Positions 1 to 6,013 of a stretch of 10,263 bases of DNA are shown in pieces. Numbering within the stretch: the first letter of the stretch is position 1; every line of letters begins with the position of its first letter. The notes under the pieces are model-generated. The model saw only the letters and a list, made by a program, of their open reading frames with translations, ran no database searches and had not been told where the DNA came from. The position numbers were made by a program, and so were the translations under genes. This DNA is from an uncultured bacterium (GTDB taxonomy: Bacteria; Cyanobacteriota; Vampirovibrionia; Gastranaerophilales; Gastranaerophilaceae): positions 1-10,263 of the forward strand of contig CAMVQX010000050.1 in NCBI GenBank assembly GCA_947169755.1. Direction: 5' to 3'.

Positions 1-560
1 TGGAACTTGTCCGCTAATTTTTTAACAAAAGATGTATCAATAATTTTTCCGATATTTTTGGTTAAACCTGTAAAAGTCGGCTCTTTTGACCGAGCTGAAT
101 TATCTTTTTTAAATATTTTTTCCATAAAAGGCGGTATCAGAGCGCAGGTTAATATAGATTTTGGAACAGCTATCAGAAAACCTAAGCCCAATTTGAAAAG
201 CTGAGTTGCAAAACCGTATTTTTTTGATTTTAAAAGGGTTTGTTCTCCGGCTTGTAAGGTTTTTATTGTTTCGGATTTAAGGTATTTTGAGGGGTTTTTA
301 TCTATTTTTTTTATGGATTTGGCAAGCGGAGTCGCTGCAGCAAGCATTACCAGATACCCGACAGCAGATGAAGCAAGTGATTTTGCCGCAGCATATTTTT
401 TATTTTCTTTATCAGTTTTTGGGGTTGACAAAATAGCCAAAGGTCTTGCAGCTGTTGACAAAACAAGTGATGTCGTCGCAACAAAAAGAGCGCTGTTATC
501 GGCCGCAAATTCTAATCCCTTTTTTAAAATTTTGCTGTTGTATATAGCCTGTACTTTCAT
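1..560 (-). CDS. Hypothetical membrane-associated protein, 3' end cut by window edge
   Basis: A minus-strand reading frame stays open from the ATG at 560 to the left edge, giving 186 residues with no stop; the C-terminus lies outside the window. It begins MKVQAIYNSKILKKGLEF. An in-frame TAA sits two codons upstream, so this ATG is the first possible start. Three hydrophobic stretches (about residues 22-45, 60-81 and 123-146) suggest membrane association, separated by Lys-rich polar segments (46-59, 82-118, 147-160). A PTFTG motif lies at about 161-165. There is no Shine-Dalgarno sequence; a perfect TATAAT (574-569 on this strand) lies only 8 nt before the ATG, so the mRNA would be leaderless or nearly so. 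I do not recognise a function. The protein resembles, from memory only, hypothetical proteins of gut Melainabacteria. The frame is clearly more protein-like than the opposite-strand frame over 313-576. Confidence 0.8.
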   Translation of the reverse strand, partial: MKVQAIYNSKILKKGLEFAADNSALFVATTSLVLSTAARPLAILSTPKTDKENKKYAAAKSLASSAVGYLVMLAAATPLAKSIKKIDKNPSKYLKSETIKTLQAGEQTLLKSKKYGFATQLFKLGLGFLIAVPKSILTCALIPPFMEKIFKKDNSARSKEPTFTGLTKNIGKIIDTSFVKKLADKF

Positions 561-567
561 CTTAGTT

Positions 568-574
568 TATTATA
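568..574. promoter_or_regulatory. Symmetric -10 element serving divergent genes
   Basis: The seven bases TATTATA contain TATTAT reading right (5/6 match to the -10 consensus) and TATAAT reading left (6/6). Predicted start sites about 7 nt beyond each -10 fall near 580 (plus, at the pnuC ATG cluster) and 562 (minus, 2 nt before the ATG at 560). No convincing -35 hexamer is visible on either side. Overlapping, near-symmetric -10 boxes are a known cause of divergent transcription in bacteria. The assignment is inference from spacing and hexamer match. Confidence 0.5.
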
Positions 575-576
575 CA

Positions 577-1284
577 ATGCACATGATGAAAATTACGGAG
601 TTTGTCAAAAAAGAAATTTCAGGCTGGAAAAAAAGAGAACTAACCGGACTCTTTATTGCTCTTGCAGTAATCGCTTACAATGCATTATTTTTGCATGACA
701 GCTTAGTTGCGGTATGCTCTTCCGTCTTTGGAATTTTATACACAATAATTGCCGGCAAAGGTAAAATTTCATGTTACTTTTTCGGAATTCTGGGCTCAGG
801 GTGTTACGTTTATTTATCATTTTTGAATTTATTAATAGGAAACGGTTTTTTATACCTGCTATATTATATCCCTATGCAGGTTTTGGGAATATTCAGGTGG
901 AGCAAACATCTTAAATCAGAAACTTCTGAAATTGAAAAAAGCAAAATGTCCGTTAAACGCAGAATAAAATACTCTATTATCGGACTTGCCGGTTGTGTTG
1001 CCACAATCTCAATACTTGTATATCTCGGAGATAAAAGCCCGATAATAGACGGCATAACAACATTTTTATCAATTTTGGGAATGTATTTTACGGTTAGACG
1101 CCTTTTCGAGCAATGGATTGTTTGGATAATCGTAAACGGTCTGTCATTTTTAATGTGGCTAAATCTCGTTGTTCACGGCGCAAAAGCGTATTCTACACTT
1201 GTAATGTGGGGAGTTTATTTTATATTTGCAATATACTTTTTTACGGTTTGGAGGAAAGAACTCAAAAATTACCCGAACATATAA
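577..1284 (+). CDS. pnuC: PnuC-family nicotinamide riboside (vitamin) transporter
   Basis: Inner-membrane facilitator of the PnuC family, which takes up nicotinamide riboside; the substrate is trapped by phosphorylation in the cytoplasm and feeds NAD synthesis. The 235-residue length fits the family. It has many hydrophobic segments (about 22-39, 42-60, 64-87, 89-107, 131-150, 159-173, 180-199, 205-224). The family signatures are visible: YYIPMQVLGIFRW at 96-108 and RRLFEQWIVWIIVNGLSFLMW at 174-194, with the conserved EQW, WIIVN and following Trp. Relatives PnuT (thiamine) and PnuX (riboflavin) look alike, so the substrate is inferred. ATG codons at 577, 583 and 586 are all possible; none has a Shine-Dalgarno sequence, and the -10 at 568-573 would favour 583 or 586 as a leaderless start. 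The frame is open back to 313, but that part is the shadow of the minus-strand gene. Confidence 0.87.
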   Translation: MHMMKITEFVKKEISGWKKRELTGLFIALAVIAYNALFLHDSLVAVCSSVFGILYTIIAGKGKISCYFFGILGSGCYVYLSFLNLLIGNGFLYLLYYIPMQVLGIFRWSKHLKSETSEIEKSKMSVKRRIKYSIIGLAGCVATISILVYLGDKSPIIDGITTFLSILGMYFTVRRLFEQWIVWIIVNGLSFLMWLNLVVHGAKAYSTLVMWGVYFIFAIYFFTVWRKELKNYPNI

Positions 1285-1305
1285 AAAATCTCCCGATATG
1301 GGAGA
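1283..1305 (-). terminator. Rho-independent terminator of the flavoprotein operon
   Basis: A perfect 6-bp stem TCTCCC / GGGAGA (1289-1294 and 1300-1305) with a 5-nt loop starts directly after the minus-strand stop codon at 1306-1308. Read on the minus strand it is followed by six T residues (1288-1283). The T-tract is encoded by the A-run overlapping the pnuC stop codon, so the terminator occupies the convergent junction. On the plus strand only a weak T-containing tract follows, so termination of pnuC here would be inefficient. Confidence 0.85.
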
Positions 1306-1938
1306 CTATCTTATAAAATTCGTGAAAGTTATTTCTTCTTCTTTAGGCATCGGAACACCCATTTTTTCACCGGCTTCTTTACATTTCAGATGCCAAGCCA
1401 TATTTCTTGCAAGAATCCGCATATTTTGCATACCTTCCAAATCCTGTTTTACTTGTTCAGGAGTTGCACCATGCACCATATTCCAATATCTTCCGGAAAT
1501 TATCGGCATTTGAGTTATTGTAAAATATTTATTTAATTGATCAAGTGTAGCTGTTGTACCTGCACGTCTTGCACTTGCTATTGCAGCACCGGGTTTGTGC
1601 AAAAATGTTTCAATTTTACCGGCTTTTGAACAAGAGAAAAATGCTCTGTCCATAAATGCGGTTACTCCGCCACAGGCTGATGCGTAATGCACCGGAGAAC
1701 CTATAATAAAACCGTCAAAATCTTTTGCATAATCCACAAAATCATTTACCCTATCATTTATTACACAACGTCCGAGTTTTGCGCAAGCATAACACGCACG
1801 GCAAGCTTCCACATCAGTCCCAACCTGATAAATTTCAGAACCTATGCCCTCTTCTTTTAAAGTTTTGGCAATTTCTTCCAGTGCCGTATATGTACAACCG
1901 TCTTTATGCGGTGAACCATTAATCAATAATACTTTCAT
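1306..1938 (-). CDS. Iron-sulfur flavoprotein-like NAD(P)H:FMN reductase (flavodoxin fold)
   Basis: A 210-residue flavodoxin-fold protein of the NADPH-dependent FMN reductase / iron-sulfur flavoprotein group, a cytoplasmic electron carrier or reductase. The N-terminus MKVLLINGSPHKDGCTYTAL carries the FMN-phosphate loop (NGSPHKDGCT, 7-16). A compact cysteine motif C46-x2-C49-x2-C52-x5-C58 matches the arrangement that binds a 4Fe-4S cluster in archaeal iron-sulfur flavoproteins. GSPVHYASACGGVTAFMDR (80-98) is the second flavin-contact region, and SARRAGTTATLDQLNKYF (122-139) is a family signature. The ATG at 1938 is chosen because AGGAG (1948-1944) precedes it by 5 nt; this site overlaps the stop codon of the upstream flavodoxin gene, suggesting coupled translation. 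An upstream start at 1959 would overlap that gene and lacks such a site. Physiological substrate is unknown. Confidence 0.88.
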   Translation of the reverse strand: MKVLLINGSPHKDGCTYTALEEIAKTLKEEGIGSEIYQVGTDVEACRACYACAKLGRCVINDRVNDFVDYAKDFDGFIIGSPVHYASACGGVTAFMDRAFFSCSKAGKIETFLHKPGAAIASARRAGTTATLDQLNKYFTITQMPIISGRYWNMVHGATPEQVKQDLEGMQNMRILARNMAWHLKCKEAGEKMGVPMPKEEEITFTNFIR

Positions 1939-1946
1939 TTTTTCTC

Positions 1947-2405
1947 CTATTTTAGCCAAGCTTCTATATCTGACAATTTAGCCGAATTTTCATAACTTGT
2001 AAAACCGTCTTTTACCTCGGCATTCGGGCACAATTTTTTGATATCTTCATACGTTGCGGAAGCTCCGCCGCCGCCATGGGTACAGAAAGGTATTATAGTT
2101 TTACCCGAAAAATCATTTTTTGCTAAAAATGTTCTTATCGGAGTTGCAAAAGTATACCACCAAACAGGACTACCGATATATATTTTGTCATAGCCTGAAA
2201 TATCCACATTTTCAACCAATTCCGGCATAATATTATCCCGTTTTTCAATTTTAGCTTGATTTACAAGATCATTGTAATTTGCAGGATAAACTTGAGTAGT
2301 TTTAATCTCAAAAAGGTCTCCGCCTGTTAACGATTGAATTTTTTCTGCGACACTTTTTGTATTCCCTGTATGAGAATAGAACGCAATTAAGATTTTTTCA
2401 GTCAT
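1947..2405 (-). CDS. Short-chain flavodoxin
   Basis: A 152-residue soluble flavodoxin-like protein (Flavodoxin_4 type) that carries electrons on FMN in the cytoplasm. The phosphate-binding loop SHTGNT is at residues 11-16 after the strand KILIAFY. GSPVWWYTFATPIRTFL (79-94) provides the aromatic residues that stack on the isoalloxazine ring, and CTHGGGGASATY (108-119) is the third flavin-contact loop, typical of this subgroup. The start is set by a strong Shine-Dalgarno AGGAGGG (2417-2411), 5 nt before the ATG. It is the first gene of a two-gene operon with the iron-sulfur flavoprotein-like gene 8 bp downstream, so a redox partnership is likely. Low-GC gut bacteria often carry several such flavodoxins, and no specific partner can be read from the sequence. 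Confidence 0.9.
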   Translation of the reverse strand: MTEKILIAFYSHTGNTKSVAEKIQSLTGGDLFEIKTTQVYPANYNDLVNQAKIEKRDNIMPELVENVDISGYDKIYIGSPVWWYTFATPIRTFLAKNDFSGKTIIPFCTHGGGGASATYEDIKKLCPNAEVKDGFTSYENSAKLSDIEAWLK

Positions 2406-2422
2406 ATACTCCCTCCTAATCT

Positions 2423-2452
2423 ATTTTATTATTATTTTGTGTGATAGGTCAA
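2423..2452 (-). promoter_or_regulatory. Sigma70-type promoter of the flavodoxin operon
   Basis: On the minus strand, TTGACC (2452-2447, 5/6 match to -35) is separated by 18 bp from TAAAAT (2428-2423, 5/6 match to -10). The predicted start site, about 2416, would give a leader of only some 11 nt beginning within the ribosome binding site; a slightly upstream A/T-rich -10 alternative is possible. The element lies in the 62-bp gap after the lipoprotein gene, in which no terminator hairpin is visible, so read-through from upstream may add to expression. Confidence 0.55.
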
Positions 2453-2467
2453 TAGCTTATACAAAAA

Positions 2468-2872
2468 TTATTCCTGAACATAAAATTCTGCAGAGGTAAA
2501 AACTTTATGAGGATTGTCTTTTGAATAAACTTGCATTTCGTAATATCCTTTTTGATTTATTACAAAATAATCCGTAAAATAATTTACTTCCTCATCTTTT
2601 AATCTTATATCACGTGTCATAATCAAATCATAACCGATTCTTCCGTAATCGTTGTCCCTCTTTACAATCTGAATATACAAATAGCGAGATTCAACCTTAT
2701 TTGGCATCAAAATAACATAATATATTCTTGATCCAAGCGGAAATATTTTTGAATGATTATAGATATTTTTTTCCGTAATAGGTTGATGATTAAAAAGTAT
2801 ACCGGGTTTATCCTGCAAACAACCACAGCATAAAATCAAACACAAAAACAATCCGAAAAATAATTTTTTCAT
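2468..2872 (-). CDS. Small lipoprotein of unknown function
   Basis: A 134-residue protein starting with a Lys-Lys n-region and a hydrophobic core (residues 4-16), then C15-C16-G17-C18, a plausible lipobox with Cys18 as the lipidated residue, although Cys at -3 and -2 is unusual. The mature part (19-134) is rich in aromatic and beta-forming residues (for example RIYYVILMP at 49-57 and SRYLYIQIV at 61-69) and ends in a YEMQVYSKDNP...AEFYVQE segment resembling an Ig-like beta-sandwich. I do not recognise the family. Its ATG overlaps the TGA of the TPR gene (ATGA, 4 bp), with only a weak purine-rich site upstream, so it is probably translated by coupling and works with that protein at the cell envelope. 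The role is inferred from context. Confidence 0.8.
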   Translation of the reverse strand: MKKLFFGLFLCLILCCGCLQDKPGILFNHQPITEKNIYNHSKIFPLGSRIYYVILMPNKVESRYLYIQIVKRDNDYGRIGYDLIMTRDIRLKDEEVNYFTDYFVINQKGYYEMQVYSKDNPHKVFTSAEFYVQE

Positions 2873-4887
2873 TGTTCAAGCTCTTTTATCTTTTCTTGTA
2901 CTGATTTGAAAGTTGCTTCGTCACTGTTATGAGTCAAAAATATCTTGTAGTTGTTCAATGCCTCAGGTTTGTTACCGTCTTTTTCATAAGCCATTGCAAG
3001 GGCATAATATGCATATCCATAGTTAGGATTTAATGTTATTACACGGTGAAAACACTCTTTAGCTTTGTTATTATTTTTTTCATTTGCATAAACAAGTCCT
3101 AAATTAAACCAACCGTCCGTATAGTTTGGATTAACTACAATTGATTTTTTATAAAAACTTATTGCACCTCTGTTATCATCTTTTAGCTTATACATGTTAC
3201 CTATTTTCAAAAGAGTAACCTCATCCGACGGTTTAATTTTTAATGCATCCTGATAATTTTTTATAGCAACATCATAATTTTTGCTGTTATAATTTTCGTC
3301 ACCTTTTGAAATCAAATCTTTGTATTGTACATCGTCAGCTTCTTCTCCGGCTTTATACGAATCCATAGATAACGTTATATCCTGCAAACCACCCTCTGTA
3401 TTTCCGACACTAACAGGAGTTGTTGAGGAAATAAATTCGGCAAATTCGGTGCTGTATTGAGTTTTGTCAGGAGCCATTGCTATTGCTTTTTCATAAAATT
3501 CAGTGGCTTTATCATTTACATTACAAGCTCTGTATGCTTTTGCCATACCAAAATATGCATAACTGTCCTGAGTATCAAGTTCAATTGCTTTTCCGAACAT
3601 TTCGGTTGCAAGAGAATAATTTTTTGATTTCAGGTATTTATCACCTTCGGCAACATATGCAGCCGCCAAATTGTTATGAACATTTAAATTGTCTTTTTCT
3701 TGTAAAAGCGCATTATAAACAGTGATTGCATCATTATAGTTGCCGGTTGCGTGCAAAACAAGAGCTCTGTTAAATCTTGCGTTGTAATCTGTCGGTTTTG
3801 CAGCCAGCACCTCATCATAATATTTTATCGCTTTTGAATAATCTTTTTTAATATGATAGCACTCAGCCAAATCCTCAACTAACTCAATATCTCTGTTATC
3901 TTTTTGCAAAGATAAAGCTTTTTGATAATTTTGAATAGTTTCATCCAGTTTTCCCAAACGTTTGTATACAATACCTATATTCTGATAACCTCTGTAATCC
4001 TCAGGGTATTTAGATATATAAATTTTGTAATTAGCGATTGCTGCATCATCTTTTCCCATTTCCGCAAGAAGATTACCGTAATCAAATCTTACGGCATGCA
4101 ATTCCGGTTCTTGTCTGAATACAACATCATACTGCCCTAATGCCAAATCATTTTTACCCAACTCTTTATAACATTGAGCAAGATCAATGTGTGCTGCAAC
4201 ATTTTCGGAATCAATATCTACAGCTTTTTCTAAAAATTCTATAGCTTTGTCATATTTTTTTGTTTCATATAGAGCAAAGCCGTAATTTGCATAATCTTTA
4301 AACGCTGAGGGATTTTTCGCATACAAATTGTCATATTCAGTTACAGCATTAGCGTATTCACCTGCACTAACATATGATGCCGCAAGATTTTCACGTGCAT
4401 CTTTGTGTTGGGAATAAACTGCCAAAAATTTGTTGTAATTCTCAATTGCAGACTTATAATCTCTCAATTGGTAATTGACATTTGCAATATTCAAATAATT
4501 ATAAATATATTCAGGGCACATTTCCATAACTTTGTTATAAGATTCAAGTGCTTCTTTATATTTGCCTTGATTTTCATAAATACTTCCGACACTGACATAA
4601 ATATATCCGTCTGCAGGCTTTAGTTTGGCAACTTTTGCATAAGCATCAAGGGCTTTTTCATATTCACCCATTTCACTGTATACACCGGCCAATTTTGTAT
4701 AAATCATAACATCATCGGGAGCTATAGCCAGTGCTTCCGTCAATTTTGCAAGAGCTGTAGAATAATCTTCCTTATATTCAGCCGAACAAGCCTGTTGGTA
4801 CAAATAATTTGCAGCAGGCGGCATTGCATAAACGCTGCCTGATAATATAAAAGATAATATAGCTGAAATTAATAACTTCTTCTTCAT
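2869..4887 (-). CDS. Exported protein with about 17 TPR repeats
   Basis: A 672-residue protein made almost entirely of 34-residue tetratricopeptide repeats, which build superhelical scaffolds for protein-protein contacts. A signal peptide (residues 1-21, MKKKLLISAILSFILSGSVY then A) has a V-Y-A site for signal peptidase I, so the protein is exported. About 13 repeats run from residue 25 to 475, with the hallmark pattern (W/Y-L/I-G/A-Y at helix A, A-x4-F/Y at helix B, P at the turn; for example KYKEALESYNKVMEMCPEY at 109-127). A non-repeat linker, Ser/Thr/Gly/Asp rich, covers about 480-523, and four more repeats cover 524-655, followed by a short charged tail. The ATG is preceded by AGGGAG (4900-4895). 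It overlaps the downstream lipoprotein gene by 4 bp. Partners are not identifiable; a role in envelope assembly is inferred. Confidence 0.9.
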   Translation of the reverse strand: MKKKLLISAILSFILSGSVYAMPPAANYLYQQACSAEYKEDYSTALAKLTEALAIAPDDVMIYTKLAGVYSEMGEYEKALDAYAKVAKLKPADGYIYVSVGSIYENQGKYKEALESYNKVMEMCPEYIYNYLNIANVNYQLRDYKSAIENYNKFLAVYSQHKDARENLAASYVSAGEYANAVTEYDNLYAKNPSAFKDYANYGFALYETKKYDKAIEFLEKAVDIDSENVAAHIDLAQCYKELGKNDLALGQYDVVFRQEPELHAVRFDYGNLLAEMGKDDAAIANYKIYISKYPEDYRGYQNIGIVYKRLGKLDETIQNYQKALSLQKDNRDIELVEDLAECYHIKKDYSKAIKYYDEVLAAKPTDYNARFNRALVLHATGNYNDAITVYNALLQEKDNLNVHNNLAAAYVAEGDKYLKSKNYSLATEMFGKAIELDTQDSYAYFGMAKAYRACNVNDKATEFYEKAIAMAPDKTQYSTEFAEFISSTTPVSVGNTEGGLQDITLSMDSYKAGEEADDVQYKDLISKGDENYNSKNYDVAIKNYQDALKIKPSDEVTLLKIGNMYKLKDDNRGAISFYKKSIVVNPNYTDGWFNLGLVYANEKNNNKAKECFHRVITLNPNYGYAYYALAMAYEKDGNKPEALNNYKIFLTHNSDEATFKSVQEKIKELEQ

Positions 4888-4909
4888 AGTTTTGCTCCCT
4901 AATGCTTAC

Positions 4910-4939
4910 ATTATATCAGAAAAATCAAATTTGTGTAAA
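4910..4939 (-). promoter_or_regulatory. Strong sigma70-type promoter of the TPR-lipoprotein operon
   Basis: On the minus strand, TTTACA (4939-4934, 5/6) and a perfect TATAAT (4915-4910) are 18 bp apart. The start site should be near 4903, leaving a leader of about 16 nt that contains AGGGAG (4900-4895). The -35 box and part of the spacer lie within the last codons of the upstream methyltransferase gene, so the operon has its own promoter despite the short 37-bp gap. Confidence 0.75.
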
Positions 4940-5833
4940 ACTGTGGGAATAAATTTCACGGTTTAACAAAATTCGGGCAGCTTTTATAATTTCAGTTTGT
5001 TCCTGTGAATTTTTATCAAACTCAACATCATCAATTTCACCAAAATCTCTCATCATATTTGCAAGATTTAAGTAAATATTATCTCTTTCAAACTGAGGAT
5101 TGTTATTTTCAAGCATTTTAAAAATTCTCACAAGTTCAGAATCTTTAGCGTCAATTATGGCAGCATCAAGCCCGGCGCCAAATGCCATTGCCGCAAAAGT
5201 TCTGTTTAAAAGTTCTCTTTTTTCAGCGCCGTTTGAGATATTAGACAAACCAATAACAGTCTTTACCGGTGGCTCAAAACTTTCTTTTATCATTTTTATT
5301 GTATTTAACGCCTCAATTCCTTGAGATTGGTCAGCACATACAGGCAGAACCAAAGGGTCGAAAAATAATTTCTGATTAGATAAACATTTTTCAGTACACT
5401 TTTCATAGATTTCGAATGCAATTTCTAATCGTCCGTCAGAATATTTTGGGATACCAGTTTCTTTAGACATGGTTAGTGCAATCAAATTGCTATCAAACTC
5501 AAGCGCCATATCAATTAATTTTGAAAGTTTGGGTTCATCTTTAGACGTACTGTTTATAAAGGTTTTTCCGCTAAAAGATTTTAGTCCTTTTTCCATTTCA
5601 ACAATATTTGTAGTATCAAAAGAAATATTCAAATTTGATTCTTCTGTAACTATTTGGCAAAGCCAAGGCAAAATCCCTTCCATTTCTCCTTTTGCCGGTC
5701 CGACATTCAAATCAGCATAATCCATATCGGATTGCATTTGAACTAACCTTTTAACAAAATCTTCGTCACGATTGACGAGTGCTTCCCGCACCAATTTTGA
5801 GATAACATGTATATTCTCGCCAATTAAAATCAT
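4925..5833 (-). CDS. AcsE-like methyltetrahydrofolate:corrinoid methyltransferase
   Basis: A cytoplasmic TIM-barrel, pterin-binding enzyme predicted to move the N5-methyl group of methyltetrahydrofolate to a corrinoid cofactor. The match to the acetogen methyltransferase AcsE spans the barrel: ADLNVGPAKGEMEG (40-53), SFDTTNI (71-77), INSTS (93-97), ALTMSKETGIPKYSDGR (119-135), LFFDPLVLP (156-164), VIGLSNIS (193-200), NRTFAAMAFGAGLDAAIIDA (210-229) and ILLNREIYSHSF (288-299). Asp73, Asn94, Asp159 and Asn198 match the pterin-contacting and catalytic residues known in AcsE. The start at 5833 gives a 302-residue protein beginning MILIGENI, as AcsE does; an upstream in-frame ATG at 5860 lies before the predicted promoter. 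There is an extra stretch of about 40 residues (about 242-283) absent from the 262-residue AcsE. No carbonyl-branch genes or corrinoid protein are nearby, so the acceptor is unknown; MetH-like use or another methyl transfer is possible. Confidence 0.85.
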   Translation of the reverse strand: MILIGENIHVISKLVREALVNRDEDFVKRLVQMQSDMDYADLNVGPAKGEMEGILPWLCQIVTEESNLNISFDTTNIVEMEKGLKSFSGKTFINSTSKDEPKLSKLIDMALEFDSNLIALTMSKETGIPKYSDGRLEIAFEIYEKCTEKCLSNQKLFFDPLVLPVCADQSQGIEALNTIKMIKESFEPPVKTVIGLSNISNGAEKRELLNRTFAAMAFGAGLDAAIIDAKDSELVRIFKMLENNNPQFERDNIYLNLANMMRDFGEIDDVEFDKNSQEQTEIIKAARILLNREIYSHSFTQI

Positions 5834-5839
5834 ATCGGG

Positions 5840-5848
5840 ATTATAGCA
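5840..5848 (-). promoter_or_regulatory. Extended -10 promoter giving a leaderless transcript
   Basis: On the minus strand, TGC followed by TATAAT (5848-5840) is a perfect extended -10 element (TGnTATAAT), which needs no good -35; only a weak 3/6 hexamer is seen at the right distance. Six bases separate it from the ATG at 5833, so the expected start site is the A of that ATG. No Shine-Dalgarno sequence precedes the ATG, which agrees with leaderless translation. Confidence 0.65.
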
Positions 5849-5886
5849 TAAATAAATCAATATTAAAAAGTTAATTACAGTTATTT

Positions 5887-5916
5887 TTATAATAAATTTT
5901 CTAACTTTTGTATAAT
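5887..5916 (+). promoter_or_regulatory. Putative promoter of the HD-GYP gene
   Basis: TTATAA (5887-5892, 4/6 match to -35) and a perfect TATAAT (5911-5916) are 18 bp apart. The predicted start site near 5923 falls inside a 20-bp palindrome and leaves a leader of about 90 nt, in which I see no known riboswitch. A second TATAAT at 5888-5893 lacks an upstream -35. Confidence 0.45.
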
Positions 5917-5919
5917 CTT

Positions 5920-5939
5920 TTTCATACTTAAGTATGAAA
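5920..5939. repeat. Perfect 20-bp palindrome, likely operator
   Basis: TTTCATACTTAAGTATGAAA reads the same on both strands, centred between 5929 and 5930. It starts 4 bp after the TATAAT of the putative HD-GYP promoter and would cover the transcription start site, the usual place for a repressor-binding site of a dimeric regulator. There is no loop, so it is a poor RNA hairpin and better explained as a DNA-protein site. It lies in the 180-bp region shared with the divergent methyltransferase gene, about 75 bp from that gene's -10. No cognate regulator is in the window. Confidence 0.6.
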
Positions 5940-6013
5940 TTTTGTAAAAATCACTAAAGTTTTTTTGCTGTTTTGCCGATATAGAAGATGGTAGGCATGT
6001 AAGGAAAATTTTC

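Noticed and set aside
7..204. 65-codon plus-strand frame at the left edge
   Set aside because: It mirrors the minus-strand protein gene, shows no start signal and no recognisable protein character.
313..576. In-frame plus-strand extension of pnuC upstream of 577
   Set aside because: It is antisense to the better-supported minus-strand gene, adds non-PnuC sequence to a protein that is already full length, and has no ribosome binding site.
1939..1959. Earlier start for the Fe-S flavoprotein-like gene (ATG at 1959)
   Set aside because: It would overlap the flavodoxin gene and add seven residues before a canonical flavodoxin-fold N-terminus; AGGAG marks 1938 instead.
3400..3800. CRISPR- or repeat-like periodicity in the DNA
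   Set aside because: The regular spacing is the 102-bp coding period of 34-residue TPR units, which is protein structure and not a DNA repeat array.
5940..6013. Riboswitch in the HD-GYP leader
   Set aside because: The roughly 90-nt leader shows no match to a c-di-GMP or other known riboswitch core, nor a stable hairpin beyond chance.
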